Shown here: piece by piece, positions 24,992 through 36,675 of the stretch
Position numbering within the stretch: the stretch's first letter is position 1
Layout of the letters: each line of letters opens with the position of its first letter
Assembly (NCBI RefSeq): GCF_000203815.1
Contig: NW_004457695.1
Coordinates: forward strand, 186,001-250,000
Length of the DNA: 64,000 bases
DNA from: Cavenderia fasciculata
Taxonomy: Eukaryota; Evosea; Eumycetozoa; Acytosteliales; Cavenderiaceae
Direction of reading: 5' to 3'
Translations under genes and position numbers: made by a program
The notes under the pieces: generated by a model
Told to the model about the DNA's origin: nothing
What the model saw: only the letters and a program-made list of their open reading frames with translations
Databases searched by the model: none

Positions 24992-25381
24992 TTAATTAGA
25001 CATGCTATGATGATCATGATGATTCTCAATCATAATATCAATTTCATTTTCTGTTTCATCTTGTTCTAAAAACTATAGAGCAAAGTAAAAAATTTGGAGA
25101 ATCAATAAATTAGTTAAACATCTATATTGTTTACCTTTATGTGTATTGTTGAACAACATGTGGGTTATCCATCACTGTTGATGATGGTGTATTGCAAATA
25201 TTTTCACAATAGAGGTAGGTAAGTTGTTAAAATCGAGTCTTTGAAACACTATGTTTGTATCTCCTTTAATATATCTAATCTCCACGCGTACCACAAACAT
25301 CGGAATCGAATCCAGAAGAAAGTTAATATGAGAGCTACTGGGAATTGATTCATACATACATACAATACTGAATAATATCAT
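24992..25381 (-). pseudogene. Possible gene remnant, two exons
   Basis: Two coding-like blocks on the minus strand, 25135-25381 and 24992-25065, are joined by a plausible intron with GT..AG borders and matching phase (ending ENHHDHHSMSN, then stop). The first block reads well (for example FVVRVEIRYIKGDTNIVFQR and RLDFNNLPTSIVKIF). It contains one in-frame TGA at 25172-25174 just before the last part. The style, with Leu/Asn-rich short repeats, faintly recalls C-terminal parts of dictyostelid FNIP/leucine-rich proteins, but I cannot confirm that. No matching upstream exon was found, so it is either a fragment of a lost gene or a chance frame. Confidence 0.3.
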
Positions 25382-25693
25382 GAAACAAATCTATTCAATA
25401 AAAATAACTATTGATGTGATGCAACCCTTTTCAGCAATAATAACTCTGTAATTCAACCAAACTCGGAACGTATTTTATTTTATTATTATTTATTTATTCA
25501 TGCAATACCAAAAGAGAGAGAGAGAGATGGGGGTGGAAAGATCAAAATATTTTGATTTGGAGTATAATTATAATTATAATTACACATCAGTTATTATTAT
25601 TATTATACTACATTTCACTGTACAATTGAGAGACTAATCTAATGGGACTCGAAAGGTTTCCAAGGCTTTAAAAAAAAGAGGTTTGTTTCATTC

Positions 25694-25705
25694 CCAGGGC
25701 CCTGG
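25694..25705. promoter_or_regulatory. GC-rich 12-bp palindrome between the P450 genes
   Basis: CCAGGGCCCTGG is a perfect palindrome made almost only of G and C, about 510 bases upstream of the second P450 start codon. Its sequence differs from the palindrome before the first P450. Confidence 0.35.
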
Positions 25706-26215
25706 ACGATGAACAAGCTCGATTTCTTTTTACAATTAATAGAATTGCACTTTTGTACTTTACTATGATCATGTTCACTAACAACAACAGATATTAATAT
25801 CTATTCATCCATCCAATAGACACTTACGACGACGACGACGCGATCGTTGATGACGACAATCACCTATTATAGTAGAGGGGGGTTATACTACACAGGTACA
25901 GGTGGGGGTGGTTGTAGTCCAGATCGTCAACAAATGCAACTTGGCCACCTCCCTCCACATTGAGAACATCGAGTCGAGTTAGTCTGTCGATCCTTGTAAC
26001 CCTAACCACCACTACGCTCCTCCTTCTTTTATTATAACCCTCACATACAAAGACATCGTCTCGACCCCCTCCTCTACTACTAAATTAAAACTAAAATAAT
26101 TCATTCAAAGCCTAACCCCTGACCAGATGAGGAACTGATAAATACGTACACACACAAGTCCATTTATTCATTCATTCATTCATTCTCTAGAGATACAGAT
26201 TAGTATTATAATAAG

Positions 26216-28085
26216 ATGATTCTATTAGTTGTCAAGTATCTGGCAATTGCTTTTTTACTCTATTGTATCTATTCTTTTGTAAGTAATCAATGTCAGCAGT
26301 GTTATCTTCATTATTGGTAAATCAAATCAACAACAATCCATATATTAATTAATTTATTATCTATTTATCTATCAATCTATCTATCTATCTATGTAGGCCA
26401 AAAAGAATAAAGCATTCTCAACCAATGATCCACCTGGACCAAAGATTGAATTACCAATCATTGGTAGTTTACATTTATTGGGTGAAAAGCCTCATCACAG
26501 TCTAGCACAATTACACAAAAAGGTATGGTTATGGTTGTTATTAGTATAATAATAATAATAATTAAATTATATTTATTAATTCTTTTTAATTGACCTATAT
26601 ATATATATTTAGTTTGGTGGAATTTATAAATTATGGATGGGAGATTATTATACGGTTGTAGTTAGTGATCCACATTATATTAGAGAGATATGGTTAAAGA
26701 ATAATGATAATTTCATTAATCGTCCACATACTCCATCCTATACCATTATGTCTGGAAACTTTACTGATTTGGCAACTGCCGATGAAAAGGTGTGGCGTCA
26801 CAACCGTGGTCTTGTAGCTGGTGCTTTCACAAAATCAAAACTTGGAGGTACTCAAACTATTATTGCTCGTCAATGTAAAAGATTGATTGATATGATGAAT
26901 TTATGTGCTACTCAAGGTCAATCTGTATGTATCTATATATCTAATTTAAATTAAAACAACTCGTCCTAACAATTAAATAATTTATAAATTAAATTATAGT
27001 TTGATCCAAAGATAAATTCAAAGAAATATTCAATGAATATTATATCGAGTATGGTATTTTCAAGAGAGATTGCTTATGGAAATGATAACAGTGAAATATT
27101 GTATGGTAAAGATTTTGGTCAAATATTAAAACAAATGGAAGAAGTATTTAGAGTAAGTGGTACTGGTAACCCTGGTGATTTCATCTCCATCCTTGAACCA
27201 TTCTACTATTATCAATTAAAGATGATTGGACAAGAGGTTGATAAATTATTAGAATTTATAAAGAATATTTATGATGATCATATTTCTACTCTTGACCCTG
27301 AAAAGTATGTAGTATATATACTCATATAAAGAAAGAAAAAGAAAGAATAATATATTAATATTTTATATTTTATTTTATTTTCTATGTTTAGTCCAAAAGA
27401 TTTATTTGATCATATTATAATAGATGGTGGAGATGATGTTAATGGAGTGCTTCGTATTGGTGGTGATTTATTGTTGGCTGGTACAGATACTAGTTCAAAT
27501 ACAATCCAATGGTTTGTATTGATGATGGCCAATCATCCAGAGATTCAAGAAAAGGTATTTGCAGAGCTGAAGAATAGAATCATTGAACGTGGTCATATTG
27601 AAGAAACCAATGAGAATGCTGGTAATAGAATGGTACACTCTGATAGATTAGAGACACCCTATCTCAACGCAGTCATCAAAGAAACAATGAGAATTCATCC
27701 AATTGGTCCATTATCTATTCCTAGATCGGCCAAGAATGATATTGTTATTGGTGATTACTTTATACCTGCCAACACTCAAATGATCCTAAATATCTATGCA
27801 CTACATCACGATGAATCCTATTATGACCAACCACATCTATTCAACCCTGATAGATTCATCAATGAAAACAACACTAGTCACTATCTACCATTCTCAATTG
27901 GTGCACGTAATTGTGTTGGTATGGCAGTTGCCGAGATGGAAATCTATCTTGCAGTTGCCAATATTATGGCCAACTTTAAGATCAAGTCTGTCGATGGTAA
28001 ACAAATTGATGATACCGAAGTATTTGGTTTGGCTGTATTCCCAAATGACTTTAATATTCTTTTGGAAAAGAGATCAATTTTCTAA
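26216..28085 (+). CDS. Cytochrome P450 (tandem copy 2)
   Basis: Paralogue of the P450 at 22967-24804, with the same five-exon layout: 26216-26278, 26397-26522, 26613-26924, 27000-27304 and 27392-28085 (499 aa). Anchor MILLVVKYLAIAFLLYCIYS; hinge identical to copy 1; C-helix WRHNR; I-helix AGTDTSS; K-helix ETMR; PERF-like FNPDRF; heme loop FSIGARNCVG with the Cys ligand. Exon lengths equal copy 1 except for two extra codons in exon 4 (ASN/ASP insertion) and one fewer in exon 5. The start of intron 1 and the first 84 bases of exon 2 are identical to copy 1, while the 3' half differs at many silent sites. Complete and likely functional; substrate unknown. Confidence 0.96.
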
Positions 28086-28522
28086 ACCAAATCAAATAAT
28101 CAAACCAATCAATCCACCACCCACCCTCCACCGAGATTATTTATATATATATTATATATTATATAATATTAATCGATATTAATTAGGATGATTTTTAAAA
28201 AAAATGTTTTGTTATCTAATCATTCATTCATTCATTTCTCTTTCACCACCTACCTTGTATTCCATTTATATTTATATTTATATATTCTATCTATATTTTA
28301 ATTAATTAGGTCACTCTCTATATATTTCTTTTTTTTTTTTCCAAAAATAATAATAAACAAAAAAAAATCATCATCATTATCATTTAATCATATTATATTA
28401 ATTATTATAAAATAGCGGATATTTTAAAAAAAAAGATATTTTAAAAGGACTATGAGTCTCTTTGAAGGTCCTTGCATTATTGAAACTATCTTTTGTGAAA
28501 CGAAAACTATATAACTACAAGA
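28086..28522. other. Intergenic region
   Basis: 3' flank of the second P450 and promoter side of the RING gene: long T and A runs, TATATA stretches and (ATTC)n near 28220. No gene or structured element seen. Confidence 0.6.
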
Positions 28523-29110
28523 ATGGATGGAGAATTATCATCAAGTCTATCAATACCAGAAGATTTGGAACCAAAAACTACTAGTCAAGATGACAGTCAT
28601 CCTATTGTTGTTGGAACAATATGTGATAACAAACAAGTGAATGAGGTGGAGAAGAAGAGTGGCAGCTCACTCAACAACAATGCTTTTGATAAACTGATGG
28701 AATCACTTGAACAGTTGTCAATTGAAAAGAAAGATGAAAATATAAAGGAGAACAATAATAATAATAATAATAATAATACAAACGCAAATACAAATACAAA
28801 TACCGAGGAAGAGGAAGAAGAAGAAGAAGAAGAAGAAAAGGATCCAAAACTTCAATGCCCAGTTTGTAGTGATCGTATAAAGGATCATAAGCTTATCAAA
28901 TGTTCTCATGTCTTTTGTAAAGAGTGTATAGACTCTTATATTAAAAGAAGAATGAGAAAATGTCCTGTTTGTATGGCTCCATTCACTGTAGACGATATAG
29001 TAGATCTTAACCAACCTTTTCAAATCAGATGGATACAATATTGTCATCATATATATCTAAATAATAGAGATAATAAAATAATTATATTTAGTGACATAAC
29101 TATATATTAG
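28523..29110 (+). CDS. RING-finger protein, likely E3 ubiquitin ligase
   Basis: Single exon, 195 aa. The N-terminal 100 residues are acidic and low-complexity (Asn, Thr, then a Glu run). A C3HC4 RING finger follows at about 113-152: CPVC, then KCSHVFCKECI, then KCPVC, giving all eight metal ligands. The finger and the short tail after it (APFTVDDIVDL) recall the C-terminal RING of BRE1-type ligases, but the long coiled coil of BRE1 is missing, so I do not assign it there. The RING should recruit an E2 enzyme; the target is unknown. The last ~30 residues are A/T-rich in codon use and may be partly read-through of 3' flank if an intron was missed. Confidence 0.85.
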   Translation: MDGELSSSLSIPEDLEPKTTSQDDSHPIVVGTICDNKQVNEVEKKSGSSLNNNAFDKLMESLEQLSIEKKDENIKENNNNNNNNNTNANTNTNTEEEEEEEEEEEKDPKLQCPVCSDRIKDHKLIKCSHVFCKECIDSYIKRRMRKCPVCMAPFTVDDIVDLNQPFQIRWIQYCHHIYLNNRDNKIIIFSDITIY

Positions 29111-29307
29111 TTTATGAATTATTAGGCCAAAAATAGATAGATTGACCAGCACCGTTGAGGTCGATATCCCCTCGATCCCTCCATCTTGTTTGCAATAAAA
29201 AAAAAGAATTAATATGACTCGACCCAAATCATTAATCACAAATCATTATTCAATTCAAATTATTCACAAAAGATAGAAATAAATCTATCTATATCAAGCA
29301 AGAAATA

Positions 29308-30363
29308 ATGATGGAGATAGTATATCCTCAATTGGGAGGATCAGAATCGATACTATTATCAATCTTTTTCACAGTTCTCTTTGTTGGTAGCATCTATGTC
29401 ATCGGACCTGGTCATAGAGATGATCCTCAAGTCATCAAGAATAGATTTAAAAGTGTATTCTCTTCTTCGTTTATTGCCTATCTTGTATTATATTTTATCA
29501 TTCCTCAACAATCAAATGTAATTAATTAATAATAATAATCGAGTCAATCAATCATTGATTAAATCATCAATAACAATACAATAATTTACTTACACAAATT
29601 TGTTTGAATAGAAACTATCTGTATTTTTAAAGATCATTGGTGTCAATGTCGAATCGATGTTATTAGGTATTCTACAACCACTGTTGTTGACAGTGATACT
29701 ATTTTTTGGGCCATTGGTTATGTTGTATGTCGATTATGATTTGGAGGATCCACCTTTTACATTTAAAGATTTCAATATCTATTGGCTTCGTAACTTTGTT
29801 GTTGTAAGTTAATAAGACGATATCTCTATCTTACATATTAGTTATTAATTCGTTCATTTCTATTGATTATTTAGGGACCATCAGCAGAAGAGATGGTATT
29901 TAGATCAGTGATATGTCCAATACTATACTTTGCAGGATTTTCATCGACATCTATCATATTATGTTCTCCATTGTTATTTGGATTAGCACATGTACATCAT
30001 ATCTACCCTTGGAAGGGTAAGAAACTATCACACTTTATTGTTGTCATCTTTCAAGTGGTCTATACCAGTTTGTTTGGCATGTACTCTTCGTTTATCTTTA
30101 TGCGTACAGGTAATCTATTTTCATGTATCATTGCTCATTGCTTTTGTAATATGATGGGATTACCTAATTTCTCTGATGTACCAGATCATGATAAAAAGAT
30201 TTGTATGTATTAATTAAATATTAAAAATATTAATTATTTATTTATTAATAATTCTATTTTTTTTTTAGTATTATCAATTTGTTTTATAGTTGGATTGGTT
30301 GGATTTATTTTTTTGATTCCAATCTTGGTAGACCCAACATCTTTTAATAGTATATACCAATAG
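29308..30363 (+). CDS. rce1: CAAX prenyl protease 2 (RCE1)
   Basis: Intramembrane endopeptidase of the ER that removes the last three residues (AAX) from prenylated proteins such as Ras. Exons 29308-29517, 29612-29803, 29875-30202 and 30269-30363 (274 aa). It has about seven to eight hydrophobic segments. The three catalytic motifs of the CPBP family are present: EExxxR (AEEMVFR, Glu139 and Glu140), FxxxH (FGLAH, His173) and HxxxN (HCFCN, His222 and Asn226). The start is a double Met. It is a little shorter than the human enzyme (329 aa), mainly at the N-terminus. The three introns are all needed to keep the frame open through the membrane core. Confidence 0.93.
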
Positions 30364-30757
30364 TAGTGTTGTATAGTTAGTTATGTACACAGAGAGAGAG
30401 AGAGAGGAGATAAAGAATCTAGATACTTTTTAATAAATCTCTTTTTCTATAGATTCAGGTCGGTTTGTTACCTCGCAAACAAGAGGAATACGAGTAATAT
30501 TATAAACCAAACAGTTTGAAGACAGCTCAAGAGTCTGACGACTCTCGAATCACTTCGTCAATAATGAAGGAATCTGATTACAATCGATTCAGATTCGAAG
30601 GAAACTTCACCTATTTTTGACAAGATATTTTGCATTAATTTTTATTCTCCTATCTTCTCTTGCTCCATTGATGGAATTGAAGGATGATATAAAAGGAATG
30701 AATGATCATACATTGCCTACTAATTAGTTTTATACTCTTTTCATATTTATATCTTCA
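30364..30757. other. Intergenic region with small hairpins
   Basis: Between rce1 and the secreted-protein gene. From about 30460 to 30610 the sequence is less A/T-rich and has several short inverted repeats: GTTTG/CAAAC, AGAGTC/GACTCT (30530-30545), CTTC/GAAG and GAATCTGA/TCAGATTC (30570-30596). This could be part of the promoter or a short structured RNA. Confidence 0.5.
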
Positions 30758-31967
30758 ATGAAATCTATATTTGTAGCTCTACTTTTATTTGTTGTTGCAA
30801 GTGTATGTAATATAATAGTTATTAAAAAAATGTAAACAGCCTATCTTGTGACTTTTAGTTATTTACCCATTTACATTCTCATTTAGTATTGCCAACCTGA
30901 ATCACTTCAATTCTTTTATCAATGGCCAAATGTTGACTATATCACATTTCAAGTTTTAAGATTACAAGATGGAGAGACTCTTCAAAACATGACAAATATC
31001 AATGAAGGTCGTTTTGGTATTTGGGCATTCCTAACAACCAATGATACAAATGAAATCTTATTGGTTGGATCATCATCAAATGGTATTCAAGTAAAATCAT
31101 TCTGGCCAATCGTATGTATCAATTAATCAGCTGATCAAAAAATGATATCATTTTTAACCCTCTCTTTTTTAAACAGGATGGTGAATTACAACCAGAATGG
31201 ATTGGATATGCACAATTTAATTATGTTTTTGCTCTCCAACCAGTACTTTGGGATCAATGGACATTGTTTGTATACGTTCCAGGTTTGACCTATGCTGGTT
31301 CAAGTCAATTAGGAACTTTGGCTCTTCTTGAATTCAATTTTGAAGATTCTCAAAAGTAGTAGAAATATGAAAATTCTCTCTTTGTCTATTTTAGATATAT
31401 CTAACAATTTTATTTATTTTTTTTTGTTTGTTTTAATTTAGTTCACCAATAATTTTGGGTATTTCAGAAACTACAACAAATAGATTTAATAGTAATCCAA
31501 TTGGAGCCTATGATGGTACAAACAATTACTATGTTTATTACTCGATTGGTTCAGAGTTGGGTATTGTTCAGTACTCTTTTTCACAACAAAGCACCAACAA
31601 GGTTGTATTGGCTGATCAAGCCCAGGCATTCACTGGTAATGATCAACTCTTTTATTATAACGGATTATTATACTATTGCAAGTATGTCAAACAAGTTGGT
31701 GTTACCATTTCAAGCATCAACGTTCAATCGGGTGGTACCACCAACATTGTATACAAGGACAACAGTTCCAATAAGGGATTCCAACAAAATATTCAACCAT
31801 TTGTTTTCGATCCATTGTCTGGAAGCATTCTTATTCTAAACACCAACGGAAATATTCTTTATATCGATACCTTTATCATCTCTTCACAAAAAACTATTTC
31901 AACAACCCTTCCAAACACAATTCCATCTGGAACTAATATTATCGCCCCTTCCTTGTTAAATGCTTAA
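30758..31967 (+). CDS. Secreted protein of unknown family
   Basis: Exons 30758-30802, 30887-31111, 31177-31355 and 31442-31967 give 324 aa. Exon 1 is a signal peptide only (MKSIFVALLLFVVAS), spliced near its cleavage site. The mature part is rich in beta-strand-like alternations (YITFQVLRLQDGET, FGIWAFLTTNDTNEILLVGS, GSILILNTNGNILYIDTF). It has almost no Cys, no membrane segment and no C-terminal anchor signal. The pattern suggests an extracellular or vesicle-lumen beta-propeller or beta-sandwich, but I recognise no family or catalytic motif. The convergent neighbour sec31 starts its 3' end 127 bases downstream. Confidence 0.85.
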
Positions 31968-32094
31968 GAAACTGGTAAATAAAATCAAACTATCAAAATG
32001 ATTAAATTAAATAAAAATAAAAAATTGTTTCTTTTGTTATATTTTAAATTTGATTAATTTTTTATTTATTTAATTTTTTATTTATTTAATTTAT

Positions 32095-35000
32095 TTATGG
32101 TTTCAAACCCAAATCGATGATACGTTTCAAACCAACCATTTGTTTTGAACCAACTTCATTCCAAATTGGGGTGGAAGTGATTTGAATGTATTTATCACTT
32201 GCCGATTTGTATTCATTTTCAGAGATACTCTTGGCAACACCGCTGAGAGCTTGAACGGCGACTTGTGAAAGATCGAAACGGTTGAGTTTGGCAATGAGCA
32301 ATTGGAGACGAGAGTCAACATCTTCAATCTTTTGTTGGTTGACTCCACGAGCCTTCATCGATGACAAGCCATTGGATAAGAGTTCGATAATCTTGGCAAC
32401 TTCTTGCTTGGTTTCCTCGGAAACGTTGGCACTTGAATGAGCGTGACCTGGGTTGTGTACGTTGGCTCTTGGTGGGGTGGCAAAGCCTGCAGAGGGTGAG
32501 GTGGCATTGTCACGGTGATTAACGTTTGAAGATGAGATGGGTGGTGGGCCAATTGGTGCAGGGGCTGGTGCTACTGGATTGGCGCTGGTAAATGTGTGTG
32601 GTGCAACTGGATTGATGTTGGTAAATGGTTGGTTGATTGGGTTGGATGCGGTAAATTGAGGTGGTTGTGAGTGACTTGGAGAGAATGGTAACGTGGACGA
32701 GGTGATAACAGGTGATGGATGAGAGACACTGTGAGTCACTGGTGGAATATTACTATAGTTGGTGTTGACTGGGTTGACGGGTGGTAGTACATTGTGGTGG
32801 TGTTGTTGTGGTGGTGGTTGAATAGAGTGACCCATTGGTGGTTGAATGTTGTGTGATGGGATCGATTGTGGTGGTTGGATATTATGTGACACAACTGGTG
32901 GTTGGATGTTATGTCCCATTATTGGTTGTGGTGGAACGATGCTATGTGAGGAGATTGGTGGTTGTTGTTGTTGTTGGATATTATGTCCCATCGGTGGGAA
33001 TCCAGTATTTCCAATTGGCATACCAGCAGTACTACCAAATGCTCCAATTGGTGGTTGTTGACGATGTGGTTGTTGTTGTTGTTGTTGTGGTTTAACACCG
33101 GCAGCATAAACTTCGACTGGTTGGAATGGGAATGGGGGTGGAGCAACACCTTGGGTGTATGGAGTGGCACGGTAGACACGGTCGAGCAAGACGAGTGATG
33201 CGGGGTCTTGATTGTTGAGCAACGAGAGGTAACGGAGTGAGCTGGTGAGGTTACCTTGTGCGGCGAGTAATTCAGCGTAACGCGAATACTTGTGGGCGAG
33301 CAACTCGCTTGGACGGAGTGCTTGGGCGTGGTGTGAGCTACGCAACACTGAAACCTTTTCAATGAGGTTGACGAGTTCTTGTGGTGATGGGTTCTTTGAC
33401 TCGTGAGCATCGTCGGTCCAAATATCGACAGTCTTGTCAATATCGCCAGCACAAATATAGCAGAGTGTAGCCGAACGAGTGTCGTTGAGTTCGGTGCACA
33501 AACGGTCTCCGAGTTGGCCAGACAACTGCTTAAAGGTGGTGGCAGAGGCATAGGTGCAGAGAACGGCCAGAGTAGACTTCCAGTCGGCAAGATCACACGA
33601 TTGCACAAGAGTGGCGAGATCGTCACGGGCAATACATGCAACAACACGTGCAAACGACTTGTCGGCGTTAGCGTCAAAGTAGGCACGCATAGTACTCTTC
33701 CACAACTCTTGTCCACCACAACTAGCCAATACCAAGGCGTCGGCCATACGTCCTAGACGCAAACAGCAGTCTACTGCAGTAGCATAGTCACCAATCAACA
33801 ATGCCTTGGTGATCATATTCTCATCACCGTCGCCTGGGAACTGGATGGGCTTGACAGGAGCAGCTGCCTTGATGGGGAACTCTTCGGTCGAGTTGGACAA
33901 CAAATTAGAGACATCTCCTCCCTCTTGTGGGGCGCTGCTAGTGCCATTCTGGACGACGGCGGCGTTATTGTCGGTTGGTGTAGACTTTTTCAATTCTGGC
34001 AACGTTTGGAGGAAACGGGCGAGTTCAGTCTTGGTCGACTCAACATCGAATCCCAAGTAGTTGAGGATGTTCTTCTTGCCATTTTGGTCAAATGACACTC
34101 TGAGGAAACCCCAGATAGCCTTGTCCTCGTCAGACGAAGAGCCTTGGATCTTTTGCTCACAAAACTCGTCAAACTTGCCGTCTTGCAAGACACTCTCGAG
34201 CAGGCTGGAACGGTCCAACAACTCTGCGTCCGAGACGACCTTGACAACCTTGACGACACGTTGTTGTTGCACCATCTGTTGGTGTTGCTGTGCTTGGATT
34301 TGTTGTGCTTGGAGACCGGCTGGTGGAGATGGGCTGGTAGCAGGAGCCTTTTTACGTCCAAATACGGCCAAACGTCCGCCAAAACCAAAAGATGCACCGA
34401 CTGGACGCATCAACCATGATGGGGGATGACGCAAGCTGTTGGCGCTTGGTTGTGGCTGGCTGCTTGGTTCGACGACACCCAATGCGTTGACGGTGGGTGC
34501 AGTGATACGTGGGTTGACGTCTTGCAACGAGTAGGTCGAGATTGAGCCGCCAAAGGAGCTGGTTGCGAGCAATGCTGGGATACGTGGAGACCATTGCACG
34601 TCGAAATTCCATTGGTTTGGATCGGAACTGGCCTCAATCTCGCAGAGTACCTCGCCACGATCGACATTCCAACACAATGTACGGTTATCCTTGCCGCAAG
34701 ACAAAAGAAGTGATGCGTCGGTTGGACACCATGACAAACCCCAAATACCACGACGGTGACCTTCGAGTGTGCGAAGTGGTGCTAATGCATTACGCAAATC
34801 CCATGTTTGGATGACTGGGAAATCGTCGTCTTCCGATGCAGTCACCAATTGTGTCGATTCTGTTGGATTCCACAAAATAGAACGTGTCTTGCATCTGCGT
34901 GTACGATCACTAAATTGAATAATCGATTTCTTTGCTTTTAAATCCCATACTGATGTAATTCCATTATAAAATGATGATGCTATAATCTAAAAAATGGAAA

Positions 35001-35719
35001 TGATAAAAAAGAGAAATAATATTATAAATTAATAAATATAAAGAGTATTCTTTATGTTTGTTTGTTTGATTGTTTGTTTGATTAAACTTACATGTTGAAC
35101 TTTTTTGTTCCATGAAATACTTGTACAGTCTGATGATTGAGGTGGTTTAGTTCCTGGTGTATAGGCAGATGGTGAAGCAGGGTTGTTTAAATCCCAAACG
35201 AAAATCTCTGAATCTGGCCCACCTGATGCAATCAAGTTTGGTTGTTGTGGATTAAAGTCCAACGCTTGAACAGCACCAGTATGTTTTTGTGCGCTACCAA
35301 TCATTGAATTGGCATTTTCTTCATTATCATTTATTAAACTTGGATTCCAAATGCCAATTGATCCATTCTCCAAACCACCAACAATGATTCCACTACCTTG
35401 ATCTGTATTGGTTGGTAACCAAACAATCTTGTTGAATCTAAATCATAAATAAATAAATGGGTGTTAATCATCATATATACATATAGTAGTAGTAATAAAT
35501 AGTAGTTTCATACCTATTTGCTGAAGTTGTTGAACCCTTTAATACCATTTGATTCGATGGATTGGTAATGTCTAAAGAGTATATTTCCAATTTTGAACTA
35601 GTATCAAAATCTAGACCAATCGTACCAGATACAGTACCGACAGCCATCAATGATGATTGCCCTACAACTGGACACCATGCAAATGTTGCTTGTTTATTTA
35701 ATTCTTTTAATTTTGACAT
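32095..35719 (-). CDS. sec31: SEC31, COPII outer coat protein
   Basis: Forms the outer cage of COPII vesicles with SEC13 and stimulates SAR1 GTP hydrolysis through SEC23. Exons 35514-35719, 35092-35437 and 32095-34986 (3444 nt, 1147 aa, the usual size). The N-terminal beta-propeller of WD repeats covers ~1-330 (for example FAWCPVVGQSSLMAVG, ASGGPDSEIFVWDLNNP, GIWGLSWCPTDASLLLSCGK). A helical ACE1-type region follows to ~700 (ALLIGDYATAVDCCLRLGRM, then YICAGDIDKTVDIWT). A Pro/Gln/His-rich segment (~720-1010) has repeats like HNIQPP, the region that binds SEC23/SAR1 in other species. The conserved C-terminal helical domain starts at EETKQEVAKIIELL. Codon use is GC-rich compared with neighbours, as expected for a highly expressed gene. 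Confidence 0.97.
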
Positions 35720-36675
35720 TTCTATATCTATATTCTAATTTGATTGTAAATATGATGATGATGATGATGATGATGGATTGGTGTCATGATTAGTTTCTCT
35801 TCTATTTATATATCTATAGACGACATATGTCGTTTGTATATATATATACATATCTACTGATCAATCATACCTATATATATCTATCTACAACAACAATGAT
35901 GGATTCAAATTAAAAGTACAAGTTTCGTCGTCAATCTTGTAGTTTATATTTATCTCTTTCTCTTTCTCTTTCTTCTACTTCTTTCCTACTATTATTTGTC
36001 TATTCTAGTTTAACTTTTTTACTATGGTGAATATCGGATGCAGCAAGTAAGAGAGTAATATGACTTTTAGAAGAGAATGACTCACTTTTCTTGTAGTAGG
36101 CCAATGTTATTATGATGGGGGTTGGGTGAGACAGAGATTGAGGAGGGAGAAGGAAGTGTGATGATCATCACCATTAAAAATTAAAAAAATTATTTTTTTG
36201 AAAGTTCAAAGTCAAAGGGGTCAAAGAAATGAGTCGACGATTATTATTAAAACTTACCTCTTTGTAATGCAAGAAATACAATAATTAATAGCTTAATATA
36301 CTAGTATAATTCATGTATCAAAAAGTAATTACTCATTATCTTTTTCACTTCACTTTTATTATTATTATTATGACTCTTTATATAATTTACAAAAATGGTT
36401 GGGGGTGGTGAGTCAGAGTCGTCTCTGACTGTTGATACTATAGTCGACTATTCCATTAGTTTAGAATCATCCTTTGGATTGTCACCATCACCTTCTTTTG
36501 ACAGCCAAGTCATTAGTTTGTGTTTGGTATAAACAACAACAAAATATCTGAATTTTTTTGGGTGATTAATCTATTATTATTATTATTATCAAAAGGTGAC
36601 CTCTCCAATCTTAGGCTTGTCTATTCTATATCTATGTACATATTGGTTTGTGTTGTATTTGTTTGGTTGGTTAGT
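35720..36675. other. Intergenic region, SEC31 promoter side
   Basis: Between the start of sec31 (minus) and the 3' end of the AP-5 sigma-like gene (minus). Holds a GAT run at 35752-35775, A/T runs, a GGGG-containing patch at 36116-36150, a hairpin at 36411-36430 and a palindrome at 36440-36451. No gene seen. Confidence 0.6.
36411..36451. promoter_or_regulatory. Hairpin AGTCAGAG/CTCTGACT followed by palindrome ATAGTCGACTAT
   Basis: An 8-bp stem with a 4-base loop (36411-36430) is followed after nine bases by a perfect 12-bp palindrome (36440-36451). The same palindrome core occurs, extended to 16 bp, at 60808-60823. Function unknown; a shared binding site is possible. Confidence 0.45.

Larger units (their letters stand above)
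24805..26215. other. Region between the tandem P450 genes
   Basis: Contains a possible broken gene on the minus strand (24992-25381), a TTTA-rich stretch, a GC-rich palindrome at 25694-25705, a CGA-repeat patch near 25830-25850 and a less A/T-rich block (about 25820-26060) that may be the promoter of the second P450. An (ATTC)n run lies near 26164-26185. No intact gene seen. Confidence 0.6.
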
